From positions 18,911,183-18,975,182 of the forward strand of contig NC_043980.1 in NCBI RefSeq assembly GCF_902150065.1: DNA of 64,000 nt, given 5' to 3'. Source of the DNA: Myripristis murdjan. Lineage: Eukaryota > Chordata > Actinopteri > Holocentriformes > Holocentridae. Of this stretch, positions 41,145 to 53,898 are shown piece by piece. The notes beneath the pieces are model-generated. The model had not been told where the DNA came from. It worked only from the letters and a program-made list of their open reading frames with translations, and did no database searches. The position numbers and the translations under genes are program-made. Position 1 is the first letter of the stretch, and each line of letters starts with the position of its first letter.

Positions 41145-44100
41145 ATGTTTTGCGCAAAATTGAAAGAACTGAAAATATCCGGAGAGTGTCCGTTCTCCAG
41201 CAGCGCCAAAAATAATGAGCCCGTAGACTTTGAGGTGCGCGCAAGAGACGGTGCGGATATATTGCCTGTTTCTAAGGACGTGCATGGGAAAATTGGTGAG
41301 GATCTACCTCGACAGAAAATAAGCAGATCCAAAGTTAACCTTCATACGCTTGGGGACAGCATCCGAAAGCTGGCATGTCCCGAGGTGAGTTGCAGGAATG
41401 CATTTATTATTCTTCCTTCATTACATGTCTTGTTTTAAGTTCCTATGTGACTGAACATGCTTTGCAGAAATTGTAGGAAAGCACTCACTGCGTCTAGACT
41501 CTGCAAGGGTTTGCCTGACAACCGTCTACAGTGCCACAGATCTAGCTCTCACTGTCACCCCTCTTCGTTCATTTGGATTTTACCCATCCCTTTGTAACCC
41601 TGTCTCCTTATTTTATTGATGCCTCAATAATCACGATGGTTGTTAAAGTGTTTTCTTGCTGGACCCTGGCCTTTAACTTGCTGGACACTTTGTCATACAG
41701 TTTCAAAGGCTGCATGCTGCCCTCCAACGAATAATGAGACTATCAATACATACCAGGGACGATGAAAGGTAAGATTTTTTTTTTTAATTATCACTACATT
41801 AATAAATAAACCACATCAACAAAAACTATCAGTGACACTCCCTCTACTGCTATTTCTGCTGCTACTACTACTGCTGCCTCTGCTACTACTGTTACTGCAG
41901 GCCCTCTACTACTGCTGCTACTGCTGTTACTACTGATATTTCTACTAATGCAACTAAGTACTACTATTGTCCATACTGCTACTAATAATAATGATGATGT
42001 AGATGCAATGGGTACCTGAAGATAAATCTCTTACAGTTCATTCAAACTTCATTACACTTATACTACTACTACTATGAGTAGTACTACTATTGCTATTACA
42101 AACAACAACAGTTATAATGCTATGGATGTGACACAGCCTCACATATACTTGCTGTATAAATATACTGTAAAGCTATAGGGATACCTGGAGATAAATACCT
42201 TACAATTTGCTGAAAATTACAATTGTAAGTGGTTGTGTGGAATTATAAAATGCTAGGCTTTGACTGAAAAATGTCATACACCCCTTCATCAAACAAGACA
42301 GGAATAAGAAAAATAGGATTAATTGAGCTATTAAAATGATATGTATGACAGTAATGTGTTTTCTTTCCAGTCTAGCAATGTGCTGTACAGACTATCCAGG
42401 TTGCACTGATAACCCAGAGCATTTACTGGAGATAATGAATGCTTACTCAAGTAAAACAGGTAATGTCAAATTTTAAATTTTTACAGTTCAATATTAAAAA
42501 AAATAAATAAATAAAATAATAAAAAAAAAGTATTTCACTGTCATGTGAAGTTGCTCCCAAACCTCTTCACCTCTTTCCTTCATGTATCCATCAGGTATCA
42601 AAATGGATGCTTTGAAAATCATCCTCGGTGAGGAGCTCTTCAAAATGTGTTACGAGGAGGACGGGCAGATATTGAGGGTGGTGGGGGGAGCTCTTCACGA
42701 CTTCCTCAACAGCATCAATGTCTTGTTGAAACAGAGCAGCACGCAGCCCTACCCAGACAGAGTAGATTGTGTAAACGAACCCTCGGTGCTGTGCTTAGAC
42801 AAGGATCCGGGTCTGCTTACTGTCTATTACTTCAACCCCCACCCGACCACTGAGCTCTTCTTCCCTGGAGTCGTCAAAGCTGCTGCGCTCCTGCTGTATC
42901 ACAGCACTGTGGATGTGCTGATGGATGCCCCTGGTGCAAAGGACAGCATCTTGCAGTCCAGCCCACAGACCAGTCTTCTGTACACAGTAGTAGTAAAGGA
43001 CTCTAAAAACCTGAGCCCCAGTCCACTCCGGGCAACCTCAGCTGGGACCCTTCCTACCTCTTTGTTCTCCACCATCTTCCCTTTCCATTTGTTCCTGGAC
43101 CAGGACTTGGTCTTACTACAAATAGGGCATGGGCTCAGGAAGAGATTGACCAGGAAGGATGGACTGAGGCGGCCTGCTGCCTTTCAAGAACATTTCTCTA
43201 TTGTCTCTCCCCAAATCAAATGTACCTTTCAGGGTATTCTGACCATGCTCAACACGCAGTTTATTATCAGGATCAAGCATGGCCTTTCCACCACAGATAA
43301 CACAGGAAAGGTGGGTTGATGTATCTTTCAGATATAACCTCCAAACTGATAACAGTGACTAATCAGGTAGAAAAGGTCTTCCAGAAGATTACTTGATATA
43401 AAATCAAGTTAGATAGAGACAATAAATAAATAAATGAGGCTGTTTATAAGCAGCAGAGCGTATTAGTGGCATGCTTGGCTTGAGGTAGAGATCAACATTA
43501 TACCCCCAGAGGAGATCAGAAGCAAATGTCAAATAATTTTATCCATCAAAGGCACAATGATGCTCTTATTATTTATGTAAGGGTGCACAGTGGCTGGTTG
43601 CCATGATGAGAGTCAGTCAGTCAATAAACATGACGATGGTTTAATACATTGAATCAAAGATGTTTTCAGTGATAACACTGAAAATAATTTACTAGTCTTC
43701 CCATGGTAGTTGTACCCTCAGTAGCAACACATTGCAGATAAAACATTATTCAGTATTTATCTTATATATGAGCTTCATGTATTTTTGACATGTGGGTCCT
43801 ATATCATGCTTTCCTTTTTCTTTGCATCAGATCTAAAGAGGTGACTTTGCATCTTTGTATTTATTTATTAATGATATTAGGATGTTATGTGGATTACTCA
43901 GTTGACAAAAACATTTAACACAAGTACGTCTGTGTACCTTTAATGGCAGTGAAGTAGACAGCATGCTGTATTATAATATTAAAAGTTCTTCTCCTTTCCA
44001 TACTAAATGTATACCACACTGTTGCCTGTTTTTTGTGGCTAATAGTTTGCATATTTCTGTGCCGTCAAACAGAAACAAACCACTTTTTTGCTTTTGTTTA

Positions 44101-47100
44101 TTTTCCCCTGAAAGTTTAAGTCATAATTTATGTGTTTAGTAAGGTCTATGACCTTTGGCATTTGAAACTCTCATTTTGAAGATACCTGCTTTTAGCGTTG
44201 GTGAATTATATTGAAAAATAATAGTAATAAATATAGCAGTTTTGTCCAGGATGTAGACTACACATTAAACTGAGTGAAAACAGTCACTGTGTATGTCAAT
44301 AAGGTCTGATAGCCCAACTTGGAATGTCCTGTATGCAATTACAACAGTTTATTTACCATTCTACCTAACTTTACTAAGATCTTTACTAAGAGTTTTATTT
44401 TATCTGCAATTCTCATCAAGTGATTTTTCCTTTCAGCCTATGGACCTAAAAGGTCAGATGATTTATGTTCCTGAGTCAAATGCCATTCTGTTCCTGGGCT
44501 CGCCATGTGTGGACAAGCTAGAGGAGCTGACTGGCCGCGGCCTCTACCTGTCAGACATCCCTGTTCATAACGCACTGCGTGACGTCGTCCTTGTCGGTGA
44601 GCAGGCCAAAGCCCAGGATGGTTTGAAGAAGCGTCTGGGGAAGGCCAAGGCTGCCTTGGAGCACGCTCATCAAGCATTGGAGGAGGAGAAGAAAAAGACG
44701 GTGGACCTCCTCTTCTCAATCTTCCCTGGCACTGTGGCTCAGCAGCTGTGGCAGGGCCAAACAGTCCAGGCCAAGAAGTTTGACCAAGTTACAATGCTGT
44801 TCTCTGACCTTGTGGGCTTCACAGCTGTGTGCTCACTCTGCACCCCGATGCAGGTGATCACCATGCTTAATGAGCTGTACACCAAGTTTGACCACCAATG
44901 TGGAGAGCTCGATGTTTATAAGGTATGTTAACTGAAGTCACAGCCATACTGTTATTTTTAGCATGGGTTGTAAAGTCACTGGCTAAAACAAGTGTCAAAG
45001 TTTACTAAAAACAAGAGTCCAAGATGTTTTTAATCCCAATATTTTGGACACTTTCAGATTAGAGTAGTTCAAATGATTACATTTGTTCACATTCTTCCAA
45101 AAAATGTAAACAAGCAGTTTCTTCAAAACTCATATTCAGTTGCCAGTGCTGACAGCAGACTTATATTATGTCCAGATAAAATAGAATACAAATGTCTTCA
45201 TTTTAATAAAAATAGCAAAATTACTTTTATTTATATCACAATTTGAACGAAAAAGACAGTATCTTCTGGTCATTGTGAAAAACCTTTGACCCTCTTGAAC
45301 AAAAAATGTTTTATCCATTGCAATATCTTCAATCTGCAGAAATAAACTGACAGGCAGTTGTGTCTTTGCAAAGAAAAATGTGTAGCCTGTTTAAACACAC
45401 CAGAGTGTTCACTTTTAATGAATTATTCCAGCTTCCATGGTGGGAAACATCACTGAGAAATAGTTCAATCTCAATCCAGGCCAAAATCTGTGCTCATAGA
45501 GAAAGAATATTATGTAAAACTGTTCATTAATTTTTTAAGTACAAAAAGTAACTAAGGCACAACAGTAGCAGACAGATTCAAAAATAGAAATGCTTTTTCC
45601 TCAGCTTTGACAGAAGAATGAGTAAGTCAGTATACAGCACATCAGGCACTATCATAAGGCATATAAGGCCAAATGATTCACATCAAGGTCTCCACACACA
45701 TTTCAAATAGTGAACAAAATGACACAATCTCCACTTTACATGTTTTTAGGACAAACTGTGGCTGTAACTCGGGCTGCTACCGCAGTCTGCCAACTGCTCC
45801 TAATCTACAGGGAGGTTGGCTAATGTAATCAGAGTGTCATGGAAGCATAACACAGAGAGCAGCATGTTTGACAAATATCTTGTAAAACACTAGGAAGTCA
45901 GATGGTCTTTCAGGACTCTGTTTCCACTCCGCATATGTGACTAAAAATAGCTCTGCTTTGTCTTTGCCACATGTTGAGTGCTCTGCTGTCCAGCTTTACA
46001 TGAAAGAGGATGAGAAAAACCCCAAACCTTTGGGGCTGTTAATTTGCTTGGGATGGACAGAGGTCAAGTACTATTACAGTCTTTTATTGTTATTATTCCT
46101 TGTTTTTCTACCCTCACTTGTTTCTATTGCAGTCTGAAAAGCAGGTGAGGCTTTAGCTCATGGCATGGCAGATTTTTAATAAAATTACACATCTCAGGTA
46201 AACTTACCGCTGAGTGAGCAAACTGAGGGGGCAGCACTTGGGAAAATGGGGTGGGAGAGGAGGGGGGGGGTCTCTTTTTTGCTGCACTTGCCAGTGCAGA
46301 AGTCACCGTCATGATCGCCCACTTTGTTTTAGGTGGAGACCATTGGAGATGCTTACTGTGTAGCTGGTGGCTTACATAAGGAGAGCGAGACACATGCCGT
46401 CCAAATTGCACTCATGGCCTTAAAGATGATGGAGCTTTCACACGAGGTCACGACGCCAACTGGAGAGCCCATTCAGGTGAGGGTCAAACATTACCTAATC
46501 AAAACTCATTAATCCAAATTCATTCCAAATGTATTACACTATTTTTACCAAGTTCCACCAACTGAAAAGAAATTATGCTGATTCAAAAAAAAAAAAGAAA
46601 AAAGAAAAAAAGAAAGGTTGCTGTCATTAAAATATTTTTTTTAAACTGAGAGGATGATTTTTTTTTTTTTTTAGAAAACTTAATCAATTGTTACATGAAT
46701 AAAGAAAATCAAGTAGCTACCTTATAGCTGAGCATGTTAGCTCTGCAAATCTCTTAGCTAAATCAATCAAATTGAAAGCTTAACACAGCAAATGGTAAAT
46801 ATTTAGGCCTGGCAACTACTTGGAATTCTGAGATACAAATCCCCATCTTAACAGCTTCATTGGTCTTGTATCCAGTGTCAAAATCATGTTTTCCTTGAAA
46901 CAAGTGAAGGAACATCTGCCAGTGGGATGAGATATTTCATCCAGTTTCCAATGCAGGTTCACTTGCTGCAGGATTTTTTCCTGGCAACAAATATAAATAA
47001 GTTGAAAGACAGAATAAAGCAAATCAGCCCGTTAGTATCAAGAAAATGATGCTTGACTCAAGAGAAGTTTGGAGAAAAGTTGATAAGCACTGCAAACAAT

Positions 47101-48003
47101 GCAGTTATCTCCCTTTGGCAGATTTTAACAGTGGATGTGAGACTGGATGACTTAACTGGTCTGAGATTTTTTTTTTTTTTTTTTTTTTCAGAGCAGATAC
47201 AAAACACATCATCATATGCTGTATGGTTAAACTGAAATGAAGTACAAATCAGTGCTACCTTGTTTGAATTCCATTCATCTGCCCAAAATACTTTGCATAT
47301 GAATAGTAAGAACAGTTGAATTTTCTTTTCTTTTTCTTAAACTCATGCTCCATTTTTTAAAAAAACCCATCTCTTTTCCAGATGCGAATAGGCCTCCATA
47401 CCGGTTCTGTGCTTGCTGGTGTGGTTGGTGTTAAGATGCCACGCTACTGCCTCTTTGGCAACAATGTCACTTTGGCAAACAAGTTTGAATCCTGTAGCCA
47501 GCCTAGAAAAATCAACATCAGCCCCACAACACACAGGTAAATTAACATGGTTTCTATGCCTTATTCAGCCCAAATCCTCCCAGATGACCTCTTGTTTCCC
47601 AATATGCACAGGACGTTAGTGTATGAGTATAGTATGTATGCTAATGCAGGATACTTGTAGTCAGCCCCATTCAAAGGATCTCTTTTATGTGACCCTTTGT
47701 TTCCAAGAGCAACTTGTTCCAGAGGAAAATGCGCCTGTTTGTTCTACACAGGAAACCTAAATTTTAACATAGCGCTGTGTTGCCTTTTGTGTCAAATAAC
47801 TTGCCATAGTTTTGAGATTCATGTTGTATTTGTGTGCTCTATGTCCCAGATTGCTGAAAGATTGCCCAGAGTTTGTCTTCATTCCCAGGACCAGACAGGA
47901 GCTTCCGGCCAACTTCCCAGCAGATATCCCTGGTGTTTGTTACTTTTTGGAGGCTGCTGATAATCAGTCCGTCAAGCCTACGAGTGACTCTGAAATGAAG
48001 TGA
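41145..48003 (+). CDS. gucy1a1: Soluble guanylate cyclase subunit alpha-1
   Basis: Pairs with beta1 to form the cytosolic nitric oxide receptor that makes cGMP from GTP. Coding exons: 41145-41384, 41701-41768, 42371-42459, 42595-43310, 44437-44922, 46333-46476, 47382-47536 and 47850-48003; 683 aa (human 690). Order: divergent N-terminus ([17 protein letters not shown]), heme-free H-NOX-like domain with [17 protein letters not shown]-like region, coiled-coil [15 protein letters not shown] to [13 protein letters not shown], then the cyclase domain. The two metal-binding Asp residues are present: Asp495 in MLFSDLVGF and Asp539 in VETIGDAYC. The end of exon 3 ([12 protein letters not shown]) differs much from mammals. 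gucy1b1 starts 4.0 kb downstream on the same strand. Intron 2 has a degenerate CTA/CTG triplet tract (about 41850-42000). Other introns show nothing beyond A/T runs. Confidence 0.97.
41850..42000. repeat. Imperfect CTR triplet repeat in gucy1a1 intron 2
   Basis: Mixed CTA, CTG, TTA and CTT triplets with phase largely kept over 150 bases. A shorter CTA run recurs at about 42060-42090. Confidence 0.8.
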
Positions 48004-48597
48004 AGTTGCTGCAGCACTGCACACTTCATGCCTGAGCACACGTAGACTTATTTACAGTTCAGTGCACACTCTGTGTATATTTTTCGCTTGGATTGTCTAG
48101 ATATTATAGATATTGTTCTACTGATGAAACTCTTGTCAGCTCCTTACACTTAGAAAGATGTCAATTTGTTCTCAAATATTTGAGTGCCATCTCTGTACAA
48201 TCAAATGTGTACAGTTTTAGTAGCCAGAGAATCACCAGTCACATTTACTTATTTTTCCTTACAGAATGTGTCTTCTCTTGAAATAGATGAGTTACAGAAA
48301 TTAGTTTTCTATGTGAGCTCCCTGGTGAGGTACAGTATCAACCCTGTCGGTGAGGATGTTTAATTAATTTGATCAATTAAGAGGTATGAAATTGAATGCA
48401 TATAAAGTGATTGTCGAGAGAATATGCAAATCATTTAAAGCAAGTCAGTTGTCATTGTCTTTGTTTTGATTTGAAGCTCTGTAATGAGATTTGAAAACAG
48501 TATCATAATTGCATAATATTTGGATTTTGATTCTCAAATGGTATGATTTTTTTTTTTTTTTTTTAATGTGGCCCTGTTTTATCAGTCTGTGCTATAC

Positions 48598-48628
<31 letters not shown>

Positions 48629-48640
48629 ACAGGTTCATTA

Positions 48641-49000
48641 TACAGTGGCCTTGAGAGCTCAATGCTTTGCAGCTTAAGAAAACACATGCAAACAGACAAA
48701 ACACAAGTAATGTAAGAAAACATCTTTTGTCAATTTGACAACACATCAGCATTTAGAAAACATGCTGCAAAATCAGACACCAAGCAAACAGACAAAACAC
48801 AAGCAAATTAAGAAAACATCATCAATTTGACAACAAGACAAAATGTGGATGGGATTTAGGATGGAAATTTTGGATGAAAAAACAATGTAATGTTATGTTG
48901 TCGAATTGATTAAGCTGTTTTCTTACTTGGCTTGTGTTTTGTCTAACCCACTGTGGGTTTTCTTAAGATCCTGTTGTGTTGAGCTCTCAGGGCCACCGTA
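48641..49000. mobile_element. MITE in the gucy1a1 3' UTR
   Basis: The left end TACAGTGGCCTTGAGAGCTC (48641-48660) and the right end, whose reverse complement reads TACGGTGGCCCTGAGAGCTC (49000-48981), form inverted repeats that continue inward through CTTAAGAAAAC and AGACAAAACACAAG for roughly 75 bases per side with small gaps. TA borders at both ends suggest a Tc1/mariner-type target site. It is 360 bases with no coding capacity. It follows a poly-A run at 48598-48625. Confidence 0.8.
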
Positions 49001-49732
49001 TTGCTGAATTTTCACAAGAATCCTGTGAGTTGTGCTTAGATAAGTGATGCAGCACTTTGGTCTGATGTTATCAAAAGAAAAAAAAAATCAAGCCAGATCC
49101 TGACTTGGCTTTACATGTTCTAAAGTGCAATTTCATCACCAATAATCTCGAAAATCTGAGGAAAATGATATGGTTTCTCTTGGATGCAGGGAATATCTCA
49201 CAGTCTCATTGTTCTGCAGTTCAGTTGTGATGGAGAGCAGATTCAGGTGCCTTATGGGAACGGCAGGCAGCATCACAGACTTGAGTTTTCAAACATAGAT
49301 GAGCTTTTTGTTGTGGCTTTTACTTTTTCTTTGGATATTGTTTACACTGAGCTTACGTGCCAAAATAGTCTCTTACTTGGTGCACAGGAAAAGAAACAAA
49401 TACTGTAAAGGTTCAAGTTCAAGGCTGCTTTTTGGGTGACTGTTACTTTAAGTTTCCAACACAATCTGTATTTTGAATAATGTGTAGCTTAAACGGACAT
49501 ATATAAGGTCAAAAGCATTCCAAAAATGCATCTTCCTAATACAAGTTATCAGTTTTTTTACACCTCCACCTACTATACACCTATTTATAATATATTTATT
49601 AAATTTGTGTCATAGCACTCATTTTGTATACAATGATAAAAAAGACACAAAATAATTCAATGAATGTCAAATTACAGCATCACTCATATTGATTTACTTT
49701 TATTATTAATGTTGTTATTTGTAATGTAATCA

Positions 49733-49738
49733 AATAAA
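49733..49738 (+). terminator. Likely gucy1a1 polyadenylation signal
   Basis: AATAAA, the first member of a short AATAAA cluster about 1.73 kb past the stop codon. No earlier clear AATAAA was noticed, so the 3' UTR may be long and include the MITE. Confidence 0.4.
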
Positions 49739-49937
49739 AAATAAATATTGTATCAACTGAGTTTTATACAACTGATGTGTCTTCTTTAAAGCCATTTTTT
49801 CTGGGATGTCCACATAAATAATGTGCAGTGTGGGTATGTTTGGCGGTGTAAATATACTGTGTGTTACTTTACAAAAAAAGTACTGCATGTGTCAAGTTTT
49901 TAAGAAGTTTTTTTTTTTTTTTTTTCCACTTGTAAAG

Positions 49938-50630
49938 TACAGTGGGGTCCAGAAGTTTGAGTCTACTACCACAAATTGTTTTGTGTGATCATTTACCAGA
50001 AATCAATACACATTTGTAGTAAAGTGAAAAATGTCAAAATGATTTTATAATTTGTGCTAATATAAAGTCATAAAAAATTCTTAGTGTTTCCTGAATGTAA
50101 AAAATTCTCAACAATTGCCTTTTTCTTGTCTGTCATCAGTTCCACAAATATTTCCTAAATTTGAGAATCCACATTATTTTGGCAGTCTTTTGGAGCATCC
50201 CAGAGAGTGTCTGTGATGTTACTCTATGTTTTAGTGACGTTGAGGTCTGGGGACTGAGGAGGAGAAGCTGTGTGGAGCGGCACTCCCTGCTTGTCTTGCT
50301 CTTCAGTCAGGCGTGGCTTAGTTTTGATGCATGTTTAGGGTTGTTCTTCTGAAAAATGGATCCTCCAGACAACTCTAGATCAACAGGGATGACGTGTCCC
50401 TGCAGAGTGGAGTGGCACATCTCTCTGGTCAGTGTGAAGTTGATCCGTCACCAACTTCAGAACAGACAGAACACCCCCACACCTGAATATTTCTGCCGTG
50501 TTTGAGTGTAGGTTAGTTTAGGTCAGGCTGTCCTCTCTGGTTCCAGCTGTATAGTTCAGACTTTGATACATGTACCTCTGCAAGTCTTACAGTCTTCAGC
50601 ACTGAAATATTGGCGTGATTTTGGTCCATG
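49938..50630 (-). mobile_element. Decayed, truncated Tc1-like transposon
   Basis: The left border CAGTGGGGTCC follows TA at 49938-49939 and matches a Tc1-like inverted end known from fish. On the - strand the C-terminal half of a transposase is readable with stops and frame changes: LQGHVIPVDLE, SIFQKNNPKHASKLS (about 50310-50355) and SPPQSPDLN. The N-terminal half and the opposite inverted end are not found, so the element is truncated near 50.6 kb. Confidence 0.65.
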
Positions 50631-50639
50631 CTAAATGTT

Positions 50640-51230
50640 TAGACCACAGGCTGCAGGTTTTCATACCAGCCAGAAACTCCACCAGCTGATCTCACTGTTT
50701 AGTTCCTCCTCTCTGCTTGAAAGTGAGGTGATCACTGAATTCACCTGGCAGACTTTTTTTTTTTTTTTTTTTTGTGGCTCTCCATGGCACATGGTTGCCC
50801 AACCCTGGTTTAGACTTGTTTTGTCACAGGAGAATCATTTTAGGAACTGCTGCTCTCCCATTAAGGCCAGTTAAAGCCAATCATCTTTTGACTGTATCAT
50901 TATTGACTGGAGCAGGCCTGGGTGCTCTTTGTTCAGCTGGATTTGAAAGCAGATGCTTTTGTCTCATAAATACGTTGGCTTTAGATACAGGGTCTCAGGT
51001 AGTGTGGACACTTTAAGGCGTCCTGGTCTTGCTTTGGATGAAAATAACTTGGTTTGTGAATATCTTTCCATAAACTGTCACGCTGCCCCTGAGATAGTTT
51101 CATTTAGCTGCAGTCGGCGGCTGGGATGGTTTTTTCAGCATTCACAAGAACAATTTGACCCTGAGCTGCATGCTTTAGAGGCCTTATGACATTGTTATGA
51201 ACAGTGGGAAATATGTTTCAATGGAAGTTG
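50640..51230. other. Probable dispersed-repeat mosaic between gucy1a1 and gucy1b1
   Basis: Phrases such as GGCTGCAGGTTTTCATACCA and ATGGTTGCCCAACCCTGG, separated by a poly-T run (50754-50773), resemble dispersed fish repeats. No protein or inverted ends were identified, so the class is unknown. Confidence 0.35.
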
Positions 51231-51837
51231 CTTTTTGAAGTCAAAGCACTAGCAGTCGGGACAATAACATATACAGTTAATAATAAATAAATAAAATACA
51301 ACTGCATATGCATATTTGCCCAACTTTCAAGTCTACTTCCTGTGATCAGCACCTCACTGTAAACCTTTGTGTGTGTGACTTTTCCAATAAATAGTAACAC
51401 ATAAAGGACCATATTAATTTTGTTGGTAGGCCTATGTCACACTGTATTAGGCACATTAATGCTCAATTTTTGAATCAAAATGTCACAACAATTTGGGTTA
51501 AACTGATGGTAGGTGCACAGGATCAGTTTGATATCAGCATTTCTCAAAGAACTAGAGGTCTGGACTTGCACCAGCTCTAAATGATGTGCTCTTGAATAAG
51601 AGTCATCAACTGAGTAAAAAAAAAAAAAAAAAAAAAAAAGATTTTTGATAAATGATGATTAAAAAAAAAACAAAACAGGACTGGTAGCCATCTCAGACTG
51701 TATCCCACTATCTATTTACATGAAATATATTACAAATTTTGTACAAGGGGACTAGTGACTAAAAGTTGGTGTGTGAGGAGCCCTCAGGTTCATCAACATC
51801 AGCGGGACAGCCCCCGGACAACACATGCTTTACGCTC

Positions 51838-51883
51838 ATTGGTCAGTATTAACGTGCGTGCTGTTGTTTCCATCTCCTATTGG
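51838..51883 (+). promoter_or_regulatory. gucy1b1 promoter: paired inverted CCAAT boxes
   Basis: Two ATTGGTCAG motifs (from 51838 and 51879) start 41 bases apart, about four helical turns, some 140-190 bases before the start codon. No TATA box is evident. Sequence around them has a few CG dinucleotides. Confidence 0.55.
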
Positions 51884-52024
51884 TCAGACTCGCTGTCTGT
51901 CCTGGCTGATGGAAAAAAGGGAATGGGCGCACGGAGATTCAGCATCTGTACCAAGCGATGAAGGTTGTGTAAGACATCTACTGTATTATCTTGAAAATCA
52001 GGAATAAGAAGAGCCGCTGTCATC

Positions 52025-53867
52025 ATGGTATGTGCATCATCATGTTACATTATATTAAATTATATTATATCTCAATCCTCGTAACCTAAGCTGTTTGCTG
52101 TTTGGCGCAGTGTGATCGCGTTTGACATTTCCTGTTCAGGCACCACTATTTGGCTATTATACAACAATTCCTATCATTTTAGAGAATTTACAGGTGGACA
52201 ACATCTCTACAGGCTGTGGAAATGAGTGACTAGACTTTTGAGCATAAAATGTGTGCGCATCAAAGCACGAACGCCCATCTTCAGGCTGTAGCCACATTTC
52301 AGTCCAGTGTCTTATTTATGTTAAATAATATTCTCCTGTTGCCCGTGTTTTCCCATCAATTTCCAGTATGGCTTTGTGAATCACGCCTTGGAGCTGCTTG
52401 TTTTGAGAAATTACGGCCCAGAAGTGTGGGAAGACATCAAGTGAGTTTCTGGATCTGTTTACTGTTGGTTTGTTATGAGGACAGGCTACACTATGTGGTC
52501 AACCAGAGCGCAGGACAGCGAGGCTACAATACAGGCCTACTGCCAACAACCTTTCACTCCAAACGATTCAAATGTGTTGCCAGCGGCTCACAGGGATATA
52601 GCCTAATGGTCAGCGGGGATCCTCTCAGTGCAGTTTAACACTGAAATTCAACTATTAAATGGAGCAGTGACTTGTGAAGTGTGTAACTGTAACAATCCAT
52701 AACCATGAGGCAGCATGATCACATTGGGAATATTGATCCATAAAAGTTTACAATAGTTTTTATAATTTGTAGACTAACATGTAGGACAGAAAATACTTAT
52801 TTTATGCAAGTGCTTTGTTTGTAGTTGGCCTATAGTGGTCCATTACATGCAGATACAGTGTATTTATCATCTGCAGAGGGAGGATGATACCCTTTTTGCA
52901 GAGCACCAGTCTTAAGAGAATAATCAATAAATAAATTCTTTTGTAACTAGACCAATTTCTGCTTGGTTACTGAATATAGGAGAAATTTAGTACCATGTAG
53001 TCATCATGATGAAACAGAGGGCTGGCTGCAAGTACAGCGTTAACATGATATTTTCTCAGCATGCTGAAATATTTGGCTCAGTTTAAGTTTATTTTTCATC
53101 TGTAGTCTGAACTGCCCTAGACTTGACCCAACCTAAAAAAAAAAAAGAAAAAGACACAGAGCAGCAGCTGCCTTGTGTAAATGTTTTCAGTGCGGTCATT
53201 TCTTACCCAGCAGAGAAACTGGCGCTCCACAGCATCTCAGTGTTATCTCTGCAAATGTAACTTATCATTATTTAATATGCAATTTATCAGGCTTGGTTTA
53301 GTTTGAGATTTTGACGGCAGTGTAATTAAAAAAAAATGAATTCCTTATATTCTTAGTCAAAGTTTAATGGTTTGGTATGTTTACTCAGCTGCTACATGTG
53401 CTGATAAAATGGTGGCTGCTATTCAGCACTGCAAATCAGGCTGTTTTCTCTGTTCGACTGAGCAATCAGGGGGTCATTAGGTTTTCTAACAGGCTGCTTA
53501 TTGGTTTGTCAAATGACCAGCCAAGCTGTCCTCCGAGCAGATAACCTTCAGGTTCTTTCTGTGCTGATTTACTAAAGAAACTGTCGTTGATTTCAATCTG
53601 AATGTAATTATTTAATCATGTAGAACCATACAAACAGCCTAACACTAGGAGCATGATTTTAACTTGTTTTATCATTTGTATGGCTTTTAGTTGTATTTTT
53701 AGTTGTATCGTGGTAAATAAACGCTTCATGAGTAACAGCTTGATGTTCTTTCAGGAGGGAGGCTCAGCTTGATGTTGAGGGTCAGTTCCTTGTTAGACTC
53801 ATATATGATGACTCCAAAACATACGATCTTGTCGCCGCCGCCAGTAAAGTTCTGAGTAAGTTTTTTC

Positions 53868-53898
<31 letters not shown>

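Noticed and set aside
44438-44719. 93-aa - strand frame
   Set aside because: Antisense shadow of gucy1a1 exon 5.
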